From the NCBI GenBank assembly GCA_019096155.1, contig JAHCVI010000001.1, positions 1,798,001 to 1,862,000 of the forward strand: DNA of 64,000 bases, written 5' to 3'. The stretch's first letter is position 1, and each line of letters starts with the position of its first letter. This document shows positions 35,601 through 46,508 of the stretch, piece by piece. The notes under the pieces are model-generated. The model had not been told where the DNA came from and did not search any database. It worked only from the letters and a program-made list of their open reading frames with translations. Source of the DNA: Staphylotrichum longicolle (Eukaryota > Ascomycota > Sordariomycetes > Sordariales > Chaetomiaceae). The position numbers and the translations under genes were made by a program.

Positions 35601-36760
35601 TCCTCCACCATATCCAGGGTGACCTTGAACAGATCCCCGTCGTCGGTTTGGAGGAGAAAGAAGAAGGCACCGGCGCTGCCCTTGAGCTTGTGCATCACGC
35701 CCGACACAATCATGCGTTTCCTCTGGGGGTCCTCGGTGGCACCGCGCCGCCTGGGTATGGGGACGCGGAAGGCCTCCTGGTTCGAGTGGCGGTAGGTAAC
35801 ATTCTCCTCTCCGCAGACCAAGACACCACTTGGGCCGTCGTTGCCACCCGGCACCTGGAAAAGAAACGAGGATGTGGGGTCGACAGTGTCTGACCATTTG
35901 CGCACGACGTGATTCAAGCCCAGGTCGAGCTCGTAATAAACGAGCTGCGCTTCTGGTTCGCTGGCCGCCCTGCCGGACGGATCCTGGTCTGCTTCGGAAT
36001 AGTCGATCTCGAGGGCGGCAAACACGGGATTGGAATAGCCGACATCGAGGGCCACGAGCGACAAGACCAGGACTCCAGGCTTGTGTGCCTCAAGCGGCGA
36101 CGAGATGGTCAGCTCGGCCTGGGCATTGCGGTTTAGAACATAGACCAGCTTGTTCTTCTCGACAGCCGAGATCAGGCATGCTCTCCCCTTGGGGTCCGCG
36201 GCAAGGTACTGGCCCGGGACGACACGACGCACGCCTGATTTCCCGAAGGTCTCGAGATGGATGCGCGAGAACCTATTTGTTTTAGGCAGGTACTCGACGA
36301 TGGCAATGCGGCCCGAGTCAGTCGCGAGGATGATGTAGTCTAGGGGCAGACGCGTTTTAGCACAGTCCGGCGCAAAGAAAGAAGTCCGTGTGCGATCCGC
36401 AGGCCACCACGCGATTCTAGACCGAGATCATCGCGCCAGAGCTGCGGAGCGGATCGAGAATCACTAATTGTTCGAGAAACGGCGGGTGCGGGACGGGGGC
36501 GGTTGATGGAACTCACCTTTGTGGCTGCCGGCCAAGCGGAACGAGGCAATGGACCGGATGATGCCGAAGACATCATGAGACAGCAGGGTGTTGACCTTTC
36601 CCTGCCGAGGATCGGGCTGGAGGAGGGTGAGGCGGGAGCCCGAGGCGGTGATGATCTGCTGCTCCTTGGTCCCCGAGAACTGACCCAGCAGCGCCTGCGA
36701 GATGGTGGTTGGCGGCTGGATCGTCAGCGAGTACAGGAACATGTTCGACGTGGTCGCCAT
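32693..36760 (-). CDS. RSE1: Pre-mRNA splicing factor RSE1 (SF3b130/SAP130)
   Basis: Large beta-propeller scaffold of the SF3b part of U2 snRNP, related to DDB1 and CPSF160, acting in the nucleus. Exons are 36760-36517, 36339-34263, 34069-32782 and 32719-32693, which sum to 3,636 nt, or 1,211 residues. The start MATTSNMFLYSLTIQPPT is the family N-terminus, and GSRLTLLQPDPRQGKV and FRLAGSHKDYIILATDSGRI follow. The centre has SRARSTFRMLKHGLEVSEIV and NEWPAPQHRSIVAAATNENQ. The C-terminal CPSF-A region includes GRLLAGIGKTLRIYDLG and DKFGNVWIVR. The end EIERKISDIRTRSAF depends on the last 63 nt intron; reading through it gives a longer non-homologous tail. Introns of 177 and 193 nt are long for this window. 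The frame is intact. Divergent from MSS51, with 389 bases between starts. Confidence 0.97.
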
Positions 36761-37149
36761 GATTCCCGGGGAGCGCAGAAAGCCGGCGCGGCTTTGCTGT
36801 GGTGAGGGAGCGCTGCAGCCGTGCGACTTGATGAGTGTGTTGTTCTCCCAAAGGGGGGCTGGAATGCTGCTGGATTGAGCTTGGTTGGAGTTGGAGGTGC
36901 AAAAAATAAATTCAGCCTGGCTCCATACCACCCAAGTCGGGAGCTGGCAGCCACCTGCCTTCAGTCCAACGCTGCTCTCGCGAGGCGGACCCGCTGCAGG
37001 TTGTGGGCCGATCTGCTGTGGCTGAAGCTGCTCTGATTGGGCCAGCATCAGCCCAGACACAGCTCGGCATCCGGGAAGCTTCGAAAAGTCGCATCGCAGA
37101 ACACATCAGACAACAGAACAAGTCGCTGGGCGTCGAGTCTCAACCCGCA
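36761..37149. promoter_or_regulatory. Shared divergent promoter RSE1 / MSS51
   Basis: 389 bases separate the RSE1 start (minus) and the MSS51 start (plus), so both promoters and 5' leaders must lie here. No specific site was assigned. An open frame continues from RSE1 upstream through this region but lacks family similarity before MATTSNMF. Confidence 0.6.
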
Positions 37150-38813
37150 ATGGCTCTCCCCGCAGAACTGGCAGCGCGCTCGGCGCTGTCGAGGGTTTGT
37201 ACACGATGCTCCGTGTCCCTCAGGCGGCAAGGCCGCGTGCCCAATGGCTCTCTTCACGTTCAACTTGCCCAACACCAGCACCAGTTCCAGCACCAGCGAC
37301 GCTCGCTCTCTGGGAAGAGCTCTCGGACGCGGCAGATGGATGCTCTCTCCACCTCGGCCTCGGCTGTCCGTGTCGGCCAGACCCCCATCTCGAAACGCCT
37401 CTCGTCCGGCTTTGCCCAGACCGGCTTCAGCTCGCCCAGCCCCGCGCCCAACTCGGGATCGAAGCGGGTTCTCGCCGCCGACGACCTCTTCCACTCGTAC
37501 ACAAACTCGCCCATTCCCGAAATCCGGCAGCGCGCGGCTTTCATAAAACAGCATGCGAGCTGCCCCCACCCCCCCCACCAGCCAGGCGGTTCCATGGCCC
37601 CGGCCCACGTCAACTTTGAGTGTCCCGACTGCGGCATTCCCGTGTATTGCAGCGAGGAGCACTGGGCGGACGACTACGAAGCGCACCTGGAGATATGCGA
37701 CACACTGCGCCAGATCAACGAGGACGACCACGATCTCCGGTCCGGCCGCTTCTTCCCCGAGTTTGACTATGCTGGGCTGCAGATGGAGGAGGCCCTGATC
37801 AACATGACCAACTGGGACACGTTCTTGTACACGCGCAATTTCAACGCCATCAACGATGACCGGAGCATGAGGCAAGCAACGAGGCTGCTGACGTATCCCA
37901 TTACCATTGGGAGCATCCTCCATGAGCTCAGCCCCTACAACATCAAGGCTGGTGGCAGGCTGACACCGGAGGGCATCAAGAGTTTGAGCGGTAGGTTGCC
38001 CTCTTCTTCTCTTTTATTCCGTGTTACTCAACCGGCTGACGTGACAACAGCTCTCCGATACACTCTCCATCCGCCAAAGACGGGCGGAGGCATGGACGTG
38101 AAGGGTCTCCGAGTGGAGGCGCCAGCCGTGCGTCTGTTCATCCTCGGCGCCCGTGCCGAGTCGTCGCTCCCTCGTGATGCCTGGGTTCAGCTGGCGCATC
38201 TCTTCCCTCAGTCGAGAATTCACCTCATCTTCATCGGGCCGGAGAGCATGCTGAACCGAGACGACGAGTTCCCGCTCCCTCCACGGACGCCCACGAATCC
38301 CTTTGGGGCCGTGGTCGAGGACAGGGTGTGGCCGACGATGAAAATCAGCACGATCGTCGACTACTACCACACGCTCCACAAGGCTGGAGCCTTCTACCCC
38401 TACGACCCCTACTTTGACTGCTTTGTCATGTTCCACCCGGGGCTGGGCCACCCAGCCAGCTCGCACGAGTGGGAGGAGACGATCCCCATGCTGCTGGAGA
38501 CCAAGGCGCCCATCATCGTCACGGGCTATACGCAGGCCGACATGGAGCGCGACATTGACTGGGTCAACAAGACGGCGGCTGGTGAGTTCGACGTGCTGAT
38601 GGAGCCCGGCAAGAACCGGTTTCGCAGCCTCCGGTGGGACCTGAACGACATGGACCCTCAAGATATCAGCGCCGGCAACTGGGGCGTGTGGGCTTTCAGG
38701 GGCAAGAGGTGAGTTTGAGTTCTGTGCCTGTCATTTATGTGTTGTTCTCGGATGCTGACAATGTCTTGCTTTTCTACAGATACGAGACAACACGCAAGGC
38801 CGCAGAGCAATGA
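37150..38813 (+). CDS. MSS51: Mitochondrial MSS51-type protein with MYND-like zinc finger
   Basis: Homologue of yeast Mss51, a heme-responsive translational activator of COX1 mRNA in mitochondria. Exons are 37150-37990, 38051-38708 and 38780-38813, 510 residues in frame. The first residues (MALPAELAARSALSRVCTRC) and the following Arg/Gln/Ser-rich segment suit a mitochondrial targeting region. A MYND-like cysteine cluster follows (FECPDCGIPVYCSEEHWADDYEAHLEIC). The family core includes WDTFLYTRNF, TRLLTYPITIGSILHELSPYN, LRYTLHPP, IHLIFIGPE and YDPYFDCFVMFHPGLGHP. The final exon encodes only the last eleven codons. Intron 1 (60 nt) is stop-free and in frame but interrupts a conserved helix (IKSLS/ALRYTL), so splicing is preferred. 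Cys-Pro dipeptides that could act as heme motifs are present (SCPHPP, ECPDC). Confidence 0.93.
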
Positions 38814-39426
38814 GTGTGGAACGACTTGATTTTTGTAGGATAGATGGCCAGCATGTCTCGGCCGTTGTACCAGTAAATTGTACAAATGCCTAGAGTCTGC
38901 AGTTGGTTGACGGTTCGGGCCAAAGTCCCTTTTGATCACCGAGGTTCATGGTCGTGCTTGGTGTTTTGTCTCCCATTCTCACATCTTCCCATCTGCATCC
39001 TGGCTACATCCTCGCTCCGTCGAACCAACACGCCTGCGATGCGACGCAGCCCAAATATGATGGTTGGCATCTGTAGGGTTTTAATACACCTATGAATTGA
39101 TAAGATTACATATCTCATGTTCTTGAGCAGTTGTGGCTTGTTTCCATGGTTTGTTTGTGTGTCTTCGTCTCGCTGGGCAAGGGTCCTCACCGCCTGCCGT
39201 TTCGGAACATGAGATGATGCAGCTTGCTGCATGCCCGATAAGCGATCAGACGATCGACCGCCTTTGAAGTGACACGGCGCACCTGCCTGCGGAACCAGCT
39301 TCCCGGATTACGACGGCCCAAACACAAGAGCAACGCCTGCCTGCTCTGAGCCGGGCGTCGAAATGTGCGCCGGGACTGGAATTCCAAATACACCATGAAC
39401 TCCGGGTTTTTGGGTTTCTGACCGCC
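38814..39426. other. Intergenic region MSS51 / PXA gene
   Basis: About 610 bases with no supportable gene; it holds the MSS51 terminator and the promoter of the PXA-domain gene. Confidence 0.5.
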
Positions 39427-42400
39427 ATGACGACCGCTTCTGCCCAGCCTCCTGCCCGTGTCCCGACTCCGCGACCTAAGCACTCGCGCACTTCGAGTCT
39501 CCAGTCCGAGTCGGCCGCAGCACCCAAACCACGATCCAATCAATCCTCGACGTCAACTGATAACAATGCGCAGCCGTCGCAGCAGCAGCAGCAGCAGCAG
39601 CAGCCAGGAGCACCGCGCCGCGGCGGTGGTGGTGCCCGCGCGGCATCCGCCGACCCTCTCTCGGACAAGGCCACAAGCTTCCTCATCCGCCGCATCCTGT
39701 GTCCCCAGCAGCCCGACAAGGGCAAGAGCTCGCCAGAGTCCATCGAGGACCTCTTGCCGCCCCTGACCAGCCGCAACGACGTCGACCTGCAGCTTTACGC
39801 CCTCATCGCCATCATCCTGAGGGAGTTCGTGCAGAACTGGTACGCCAAGATCACCCCCGACGAGACCTTTGTCGCCGAGATCGTCCAGATTATTGCCCAT
39901 ATCACCCGCGCACTGGAGCAACGGCTGAGGAAGGTCGACTTGGAGAGCCTGTTATTCGACGAACTACCCGAGCTGCTCGACAAGCATGTCACAGGTCCGT
40001 CTGCGCCCCTGGTCTGGAGCCGAACACAGGTCCTCCTTGCCGTGATGCGCTGACGCCCCCGGGACTCTAGCTTACCGAGTGGCCAACGATCCTGCCACCC
40101 AGCCACCAGTCCGCACCGACCCTCGCGAGATCTATCACTCGCTGTGCCCTCTTCCTGCTCTTTCCCCCGTCCCCCGCCCAGAGGATCCCGAAAGCGTCTC
40201 CACGCAGGCCGCGAACGAAGCAGCCTATCGCCAGCTGCTAGTCTACGCCTTTCTAGCCATCCTGCTCCCCACCGAAGACCTCGAGAATGGCTGCCTGACG
40301 GCCCTGGTTGGCCAGATCCTCTCGGAGCTAGTTATTGGCAACGCAGTGGCCAACAGACTATCGGAGCCATGGCTCATATTGGAACTGCTCATCATCGCCT
40401 CCCGAACCGCCGCGCGACGAAAAGCAACCGAGGACGACGACCGTCTGGGGAAGCCGAGGAATGGGTCGCCGGGCGGCCGCAAAGTGCTTTTGGCATTGCG
40501 GGCCTGTTCTGGACCATCCTGCAGTGGTGCTTCCTCGCCGTGTCATTCATCAGAACGGCATTTACCATCCTCTTGGCCTCCGGCTCCCTGCCGTCACGAT
40601 GCTCTGACGGGGAGGGCTCTCACCAGGAGGCAGCCGGACACAAGACCGATCAGCAAGCTACCGGGCGCACTCGCTCGCATAACACGGATCGAACCCCATC
40701 CAAGACGCCCGTATTGGCTTTTCGAGCCTGGTCAGCAGTGTCGAATCTTGCCGAGATTGACACGCGGATGCCCTGGCTCTGCAGCACATTCTCAATGGCG
40801 CAGTGGATCGCCATAATGGGGCCTGGACGAATCGCCGGAGTGGACAGCAAGCTCGACAGGTAGGACGCTTCATGTTTACTTTTTCCTGTCTGGAAACCCC
40901 CCCCCTTTCACAGCATTGCCCGTCACACTGCATGACCCGTCAGTCACTGGACCTGGCGGCATTGCTCCAAGGCGCGAATCAGCGTCTGTTCCGCGCCTCT
41001 GAACGTTTGCAAGCGCAACACGGCAGTTTCGCTAAGCCCAACTTCCTGCCCATGATGTCCATTAGAGATGGGTGGAGGTTCCTCCGGCGCCGACCGGGAG
41101 GGGGGTCACTGGATGCACTGCATCCGCCAATGCCTAACCCGGGCCAGGCCTCGGGGTAAAAGCTTGGATGCAGTGCAACACACCTCCCACATGTCATGCG
41201 GCCAAATCGGCGACCCGCAGACGACGCTTCTTGCCGCTTCTTGTCATTGACAGCCTGCATATCGAGTCCGGGCCAATCGCGAACCCCTACCGCCTTGGCC
41301 GAGTCTGATTGCACGAGAAATTCGTGGGGCTTCTCCGGACGATCCATCGACGAGCCTTATTTACGCGCCGGGATGGAGTCGGCTACAGGGGTCAGGGGCC
41401 TTGGGCCATCTCGAACTCGCTCTCACGCATCGAGTTCCTTGATCATCCGGATGCCAGGCCTACGCTTCGTACCGTCCCATGGCCGCCGTCTCAACGTTTT
41501 CTCGCCAGACAGGTGTTTCCGAAGAAGCTTTTCCGTTCTCGGCTGGCCTTGTCTCAGAGATGTGGCCGAGGCCGTGGAAAATGGGCCAAAGAGGGTGACA
41601 GGTCACATCATGGACCGTTCACCTCTCTTCCGCGACATGGGATAGCGAGAGCCATGCAAGCACCCCGTTCCCCTGTTCGACCCTATCGCATGACCGCTAA
41701 GGGCAATCTCTCCTATTCCAGCATAGCCGGCTGGAAGTCACGATGGGCACCCGCGCATGAAGGAGTCATGGGAAGTCTCATGCTCTTGTCAAATGTCATC
41801 TCGACATGACGTGAGCGGCCTGGATGGTCCATGCTCCTTCGATTTGCTCCCCTGGTTCTCCCCGCATTCCCAGCACGAAGCTCTGGCCATCCCGGGCTGG
41901 AACCCCCTGGCAGGCAAGCAAGCAAGCAGGCAAGCAAGCCGCTTCAGCCAGAGAGATGCTCGCTGCCAATTCGTGCGGCCAGTGCCACGCTTTCCAACTC
42001 GATAATCCATCCTTCGCACAATCCTCACCGTTTTGGACCAGTTTGCCGTCCACTCTGCCCGAACCTTATCCTGGCCCCTTTGGCCCCCTGACAGTTGCCC
42101 TCACGCGGTCTTGCACAATCAGACACACAGACACACACCTTCCTTGATGCTCCCCCACGCATGAACGATCTCAAACAAGCCCCCAACTCCTCTCCCTCGC
42201 TGGCCAGCCAGACCACGCCGTTTTCTGTTGTGCTTACATATTTCCCCGCCTCGGGGGAGGGTTGATTACAGGCTCCTATCATACGGCATCCACCGTTCCG
42301 TCTTGGATGCGGCAAACCTGCCCCCACTCCTCCGTGTCGTGCGGGGGGCCCTGTTCCCCAACAACATGCCCGCCGGCAAGTCGACGCTGGTCGCTCCCGC

Positions 42401-43394
42401 TTCCGACGCCGAGCTCCGCGCTCTCAGGCGCAGGTGCGCTAGCGCGCTTTGGGCGCTTGTTCCGAAGGGGGTGGGAAGGCTGTATTTTGGCGGTGGCCTT
42501 CTACGAGCTAGTCCGTTTTCGCGCCCGAGCGAGGGCAGCAAAACGGAAGGATCTGCAGAGCCGCTGAAGCCGGCAAGCAACAACGATAGCGACAGGGGCA
42601 AGGGCAAGGGTCAGGGCAAGGGTGAGCTGGAGCTTGATGACGGCAACAGCGACAAGGACAAGGGCCTCGCAGCATTGTCATCCTCCTCTCCCTCGTCAGA
42701 AGACAAGGAAAAAGCAAGGCGGCGGCGCATCGAAACGGTAACTTCCACCCCCAAAGCAGCAGCAGACCAAGCACAAGCACGGGCGCAAGCCGCAGCAGCA
42801 CCACGAGAGCAGGAACGGCCAAGCCCAACAGCAGGAACAGGAGCAGCAGCAGCAAGATCCCCCCGGTCCCGCCGGTCCGCTCCCGCCCCGAGGCCGAAGA
42901 CCGGCGGTCAGGGTCCTCGTCTGCTTAGCGCGTCGTCCACCGCCGCTCCTGGCGGCATTAGTGCGGGCGGGGAAGCTAACGTTGCTGCTAGCAGCAGCGG
43001 TATGGCGCCGACCTTGGCTGGGGGGCTGACGCAGGGCGACGAGAAGGGACAGCAGCAACGGTCGCCACCACAACGACTGCGCAGACGGCGGCGCGATCGA
43101 GATCACGGCCGGGATCACGATCGTCGTGGCAATGGTGATGTTGATGTTGATGTTGATGATGGTAATGACGATTACGATAACGACAAAACTGATGCTGCTG
43201 ATGCTGATGATGAAGAGGAGGAGGCTATCTTGGAAGAGATTGAGCGGGGGGTTCTGGACGTGTTTAGCGATGCATACTGCAACAAGCATCTTGTGTACAG
43301 CATCCTGGAGCTCGTTCTCGTCCGCCTGCTCCCGGAGCTGACTGAGAAGGGGGTCTTGGAGCTGTGGGGGGAGAGGGTTCCCGTGGAAGGTTGA
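39427..43394 (+). CDS. PXA-domain protein with a 1.4 kb intron and one frame break
   Basis: Exons are 39427-39994, 40071-40859 and 42272-43394. The N-terminus is Ser/Thr-rich with a polyglutamine tract. The PX-associated (PXA) domain follows (SFLIRRIL, DVDLQLYALIAIILREFVQNWYAKITPDETFVAEIVQIIAHITRALEQRL, LVYAFLAILLPTEDLENGCLTALVGQILSELV). A hydrophobic segment (IAGLFWTILQWCFLAVSFIRTAFTILL) could be a membrane anchor. Exon 3 continues the family with SVLDAANLPPLLRVVRGALFPNN. It then has about 240 residues of low-complexity Asp/Ser/Gly/Arg sequence before the conserved end DAYCNKHLVYSILELVLVRLLPELTEKG. Conserved protein changes frame near 40,445, consistent with one lost base; corrected length is about 826 residues. 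PXA proteins act at endosome/vacuole or ER contact membranes; the role here is inferred. Confidence 0.88.
39580..39603 (+). repeat. (CAG)n polyglutamine tract
   Basis: About eight CAG units encode a glutamine run in the disordered N-terminus of the PXA-domain protein. Confidence 0.85.
40860..42271 (+). other. Unusually long (1,412 nt) intron of the PXA gene
   Basis: The donor AG|GTAGGA and acceptor TTACAG|G rejoin KLDR to LLSYGIHRSVLDAANLPPLL in frame. The intervening DNA holds no recognised coding domain, no transposase and no clear terminal inverted repeats. It does contain a 15-base palindrome (ggatgcactgcatcc, about 41,110), a related imperfect copy at about 41,165, and a (CAAG)n run at about 41,917-41,939. 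It could be a natural long intron or an old insertion. Confidence 0.7.
43137..43165 (+). repeat. (GATGTT)n hexanucleotide run, coding Asp-Val
   Basis: Short in-frame GATGTT units in the acidic low-complexity segment of exon 3 of the PXA gene, giving alternating Asp and Val, followed by Asp/Asn/Glu-rich sequence. Confidence 0.7.
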
Positions 43395-44719
43395 GCCCCA
43401 TACCTGAGTTACCTGCAACCTTGATGTCGTAATATACCGTGCCTTGCTTACGCGTGGGGTACCTATGGAAATGCAGCGGTGTGTTGGAATGGGAACATTT
43501 GGTAGTGTCACATTGGTCTGAATGTCAAGGTTTCGAAGGGAGGAGAGGGGGACTTTTGGTGTCTCAAATGCAGAGGGGCCGCCCAGACTTGTGATTTGCC
43601 AGAGAACCGCCTAGGAGACTACCACGAGCTGGTTGGATGAGGCCGGGAGGTCACGCAGTCGGGCCTTTCGAAGCCAAAAAAACGGCACCAACGAACGCGG
43701 ACCACCCTGAAAGAATCCGCAACCTCCCGTGGTGGGAATCCCTCTCAATGCGCGAGAGAGAAACCAACGCCATTCCCTGTTGAAACTCCCCTTCCAATGC
43801 CAAACGCAGTTGGCCACATGTTGCCTTTCCCTCTCCTTCCCTTCCCCCGCCTTCCCCTCCGTCCATCCAAAGTGCCCTGTCCAAAATCCAACCCCAGCCT
43901 GTCCTTGTGATTTCCCTATCCAACCAACCATCCATCCATCCACCTGAACGACCGAAACCAACCAGCACCTCTGGGCCGACAAGAAATAAACTCAACCCAC
44001 GGCAATACGCCCCCCTAGCCCTTCGTTCCCTTCTTCAGACCCTCGCGGATCCTTTCCTCCTCTTTTCCCATTTACCTCCATTGCCGTTCGTGTCTCCCAT
44101 TCGTCCTCTCGGTCGCCCGCTGTCTGGCATGGGGGGGAGGGGGTTGCCGTCTGGTCGGCCTGGACGATGGTGGTTGACCAGAAGGAGGGCGATCAATCCC
44201 GATCATGCGAGATATCCATCTCGGTCGCGTCTTCCGGGGGTTTGCTTGGAAAAATTTCAAAGACGAAATAGCAAGGTATAGTACAAACCAAAAACGAGAA
44301 AAGATGAACAAAATAACGGGAAATGTGGCAAATACACAACAGACAGAGATGCACCTGCTTAAGGCACAGAGTGCTGGCACTATGCTGGAGAAAAAGGAGT
44401 GATCCGAAAAGGAGAAAAAAGCGAAATATTGAAGATAAAACTTGAAAACAGCCAAAGAAATGCGAAAAGACGCGAGATGGTGTCCAAGAAAGGATTCGCG
44501 TGAGCGTAAAGTCTTCCGGTGCCGGGAGAAGTGTCGGTGTATTGTCGACAAGGTCAAAATCTGGGTATATGGGAAAATTCAATCCCGTGAGGAAGCATGA
44601 TGTGTCGTGTGTATGTAGTAATGATATATTTGGCGGTCTGTGCTGATCTCCAGTTGATTCTGGGCCGTCGGCCAGCCATCCTAGAGGTATTCGCGTTGAG
44701 AGGCCGGCAGTCGCTATAG
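43395..44719. other. Convergent intergenic region PXA gene / CENP-B-type gene
   Basis: About 1.3 kb between two 3' ends, long for convergent genes in this window. It is C/T-rich in the middle (43,790-44,110) and A-rich around 44,250-44,460. No coding domain was recognised; it is probably long 3' untranslated sequence from one or both genes. Confidence 0.5.
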
Positions 44720-46508
44720 TTACGCCGTCATATTCGGTTCCACCTTGATCATGGCAGGCGGCGCATTTGGCATCTCGCTGTCGCCTTCGGGGATCCGGGA
44801 CAGTCCTCCCATCCCGTGGGATGCAGCAGCCTTCGCAAGCTGGCTTTGATGAATTCGTAGCTTCTCGGTCAACCTGACAACGGCTAAGAACTCATGCTGG
44901 TCGACAAACCCGCTGGCATTCGAAATGAACGAAAGCAAAGTGTCGGCGGCTCTTCGCGCATCCTCCTGTGTTGGGGAGCCCGGTGATGATCCGACCGCGC
45001 TGGACAAGCCAGGAGTTGTGGATGACCGGCCGGCGATGCTGCCGTTACTGCTGCTGCGGCGGAGCCGAGGAGGAGAGACTGCCTGCTCAAAGCTGAAGTG
45101 CGGTCCGCTCGGTTCACTAGACGCCGACTCGAGGGCTGACGATGGAGCCGTGGACGCGATGTGGTACTTTGGGGTTGCCGGTTCCGTTGACTGGGATTGG
45201 TTCATGTACTCGAGATCCAAAGTCGGAAAGGTTTGGCTCCGCGGCCGCTGAAATCCCGCCCCGTGATGCGCTAGCTGTCTGCTCTGATCGCCAGGGAGAA
45301 ACGCCCCAACGTTGGGATCAGGGGAGAAATTGAACGAGGCGGTAGGGCTTATCGCGCTCCCCGGGAAGGACGGTGTTGCCGAGTCGGTAAAGGCGCTGGA
45401 CAGGGAGGTAGTGCTCTGCGAACTCGAGTGTTTGTAGGCGCCATCTGCAGCGAAGTCGATGAAGCCATTCATAGGGTCCTTCTCCTCGTCGCTCTTATTC
45501 GCGGACAAGGGAGACGGTGAGAGGTGGCCTGACGGAGAAGCAGGTGAGATGGCGCTCAGCGGCTGGGACGGTGCCAGAGCCGGTGAACCAGAAGCACGAG
45601 TACTGTCCCTGATGTTGGTCTCGGACGCGCGGCGACTCAGCCTGCCGGGACCGATGCCGTGCTTCAACATAAACTTCTCGAGCCAGGCTGCGCCAGAGGG
45701 TTCGAGTATCGGATCACCTGGAGCCATGGATGAGAATTTGCGCGCCGTCTCCCGGAGCGACCCCTCCGTCACCGTGATGCCGTTTTTCTGGGCTCCGCGA
45801 ACGTAGTTGATTAGTGCCTTCTCAATGCTGACGCCCTTCCCCTTGCCGTTGCGCTTGACCGGAGAGCTGCTCCGCTCCTCCGAATTCAAGTATTTGTCTT
45901 TGTTTCGCAAGACTTTGGAAACGGTGCTGGAGGTGGTGTTAGAGCAGAGCGGGATGCCACGGGCAACACATGGGCCGCAAGGAAACATACCTCCTCTCAA
46001 CGCCGAATCTGGCGCCGATGTCTGTCTGCTTGGCAGTGGGATGGTCTTCAGCATACTGACACATCTTCCGACGATCATCGTCTGTCAGCGTCTTCCGCGG
46101 CTGTGATGTGGTTTGGATGGCGGGTAGCTTGGGCGCCTTGAGCGGCGCTGCGATGGAGGGGATGGCGACTGGCGGAGCCGAGTGCGGCGGACCATAAGTG
46201 TTCGGGTTTGTCAACATGCTCGGCCACGTTGTATGATGCGGCATCATGAGCATTGGAAGTTGAGAATGCGTGGCCGGGGACTGATGAAGCTGCTGCGGAG
46301 GGGGCGGCGGCGGCATCCTGCCGAGCGACTCTGAAGGCAGTCCATGGGTTATCGGGGGCATGAAGCTGAAGCCGCCCCCGTAGTCGGGCATGGTGGTCTG
46401 GTGTTGAAAGGAACTCATGTCTACCCAGTTTTCATTACCGTAGGTGTTGTCGGGTGCAAGGTGGCTCTCCTGGTCCATGCCCGTCGAGGCGGTGATCTGG
46501 TTGTGCAT
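44720..46508 (-). CDS. CENP-B/psq-type helix-turn-helix DNA-binding protein
   Basis: Exons are 46508-45991 and 45926-44720, 574 residues in frame. The N-terminal 130 residues are Pro/Gln/His-rich. A psq-type HTH follows (RKTLTDDDRRKMCQYAEDHPTAKQTDIGARFGVER|STVSKVLRNKDKYL), with the intron at the recognition helix. A second CENPB-type HTH follows (VSIEKALINYVRGAQKNGITVTEGSLRETARKF ... WLEKFMLKHGI). The remaining residues are Ser/Pro-rich with a helical patch near the C-terminus (DTLLSFISNASGFVDQHEFLAVVRLTEKLRIHQ). This is the DNA-binding half of a pogo/Tc1-type transposase but with no DDE catalytic domain, so a domesticated nuclear regulator is the likely reading. I do not assign a named orthologue. 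Confidence 0.9.

Noticed and set aside
40860..42271. Transposon with terminal inverted repeats inside the PXA gene
   Set aside because: No matching inverted ends, target-site duplication or transposase coding sequence could be seen.
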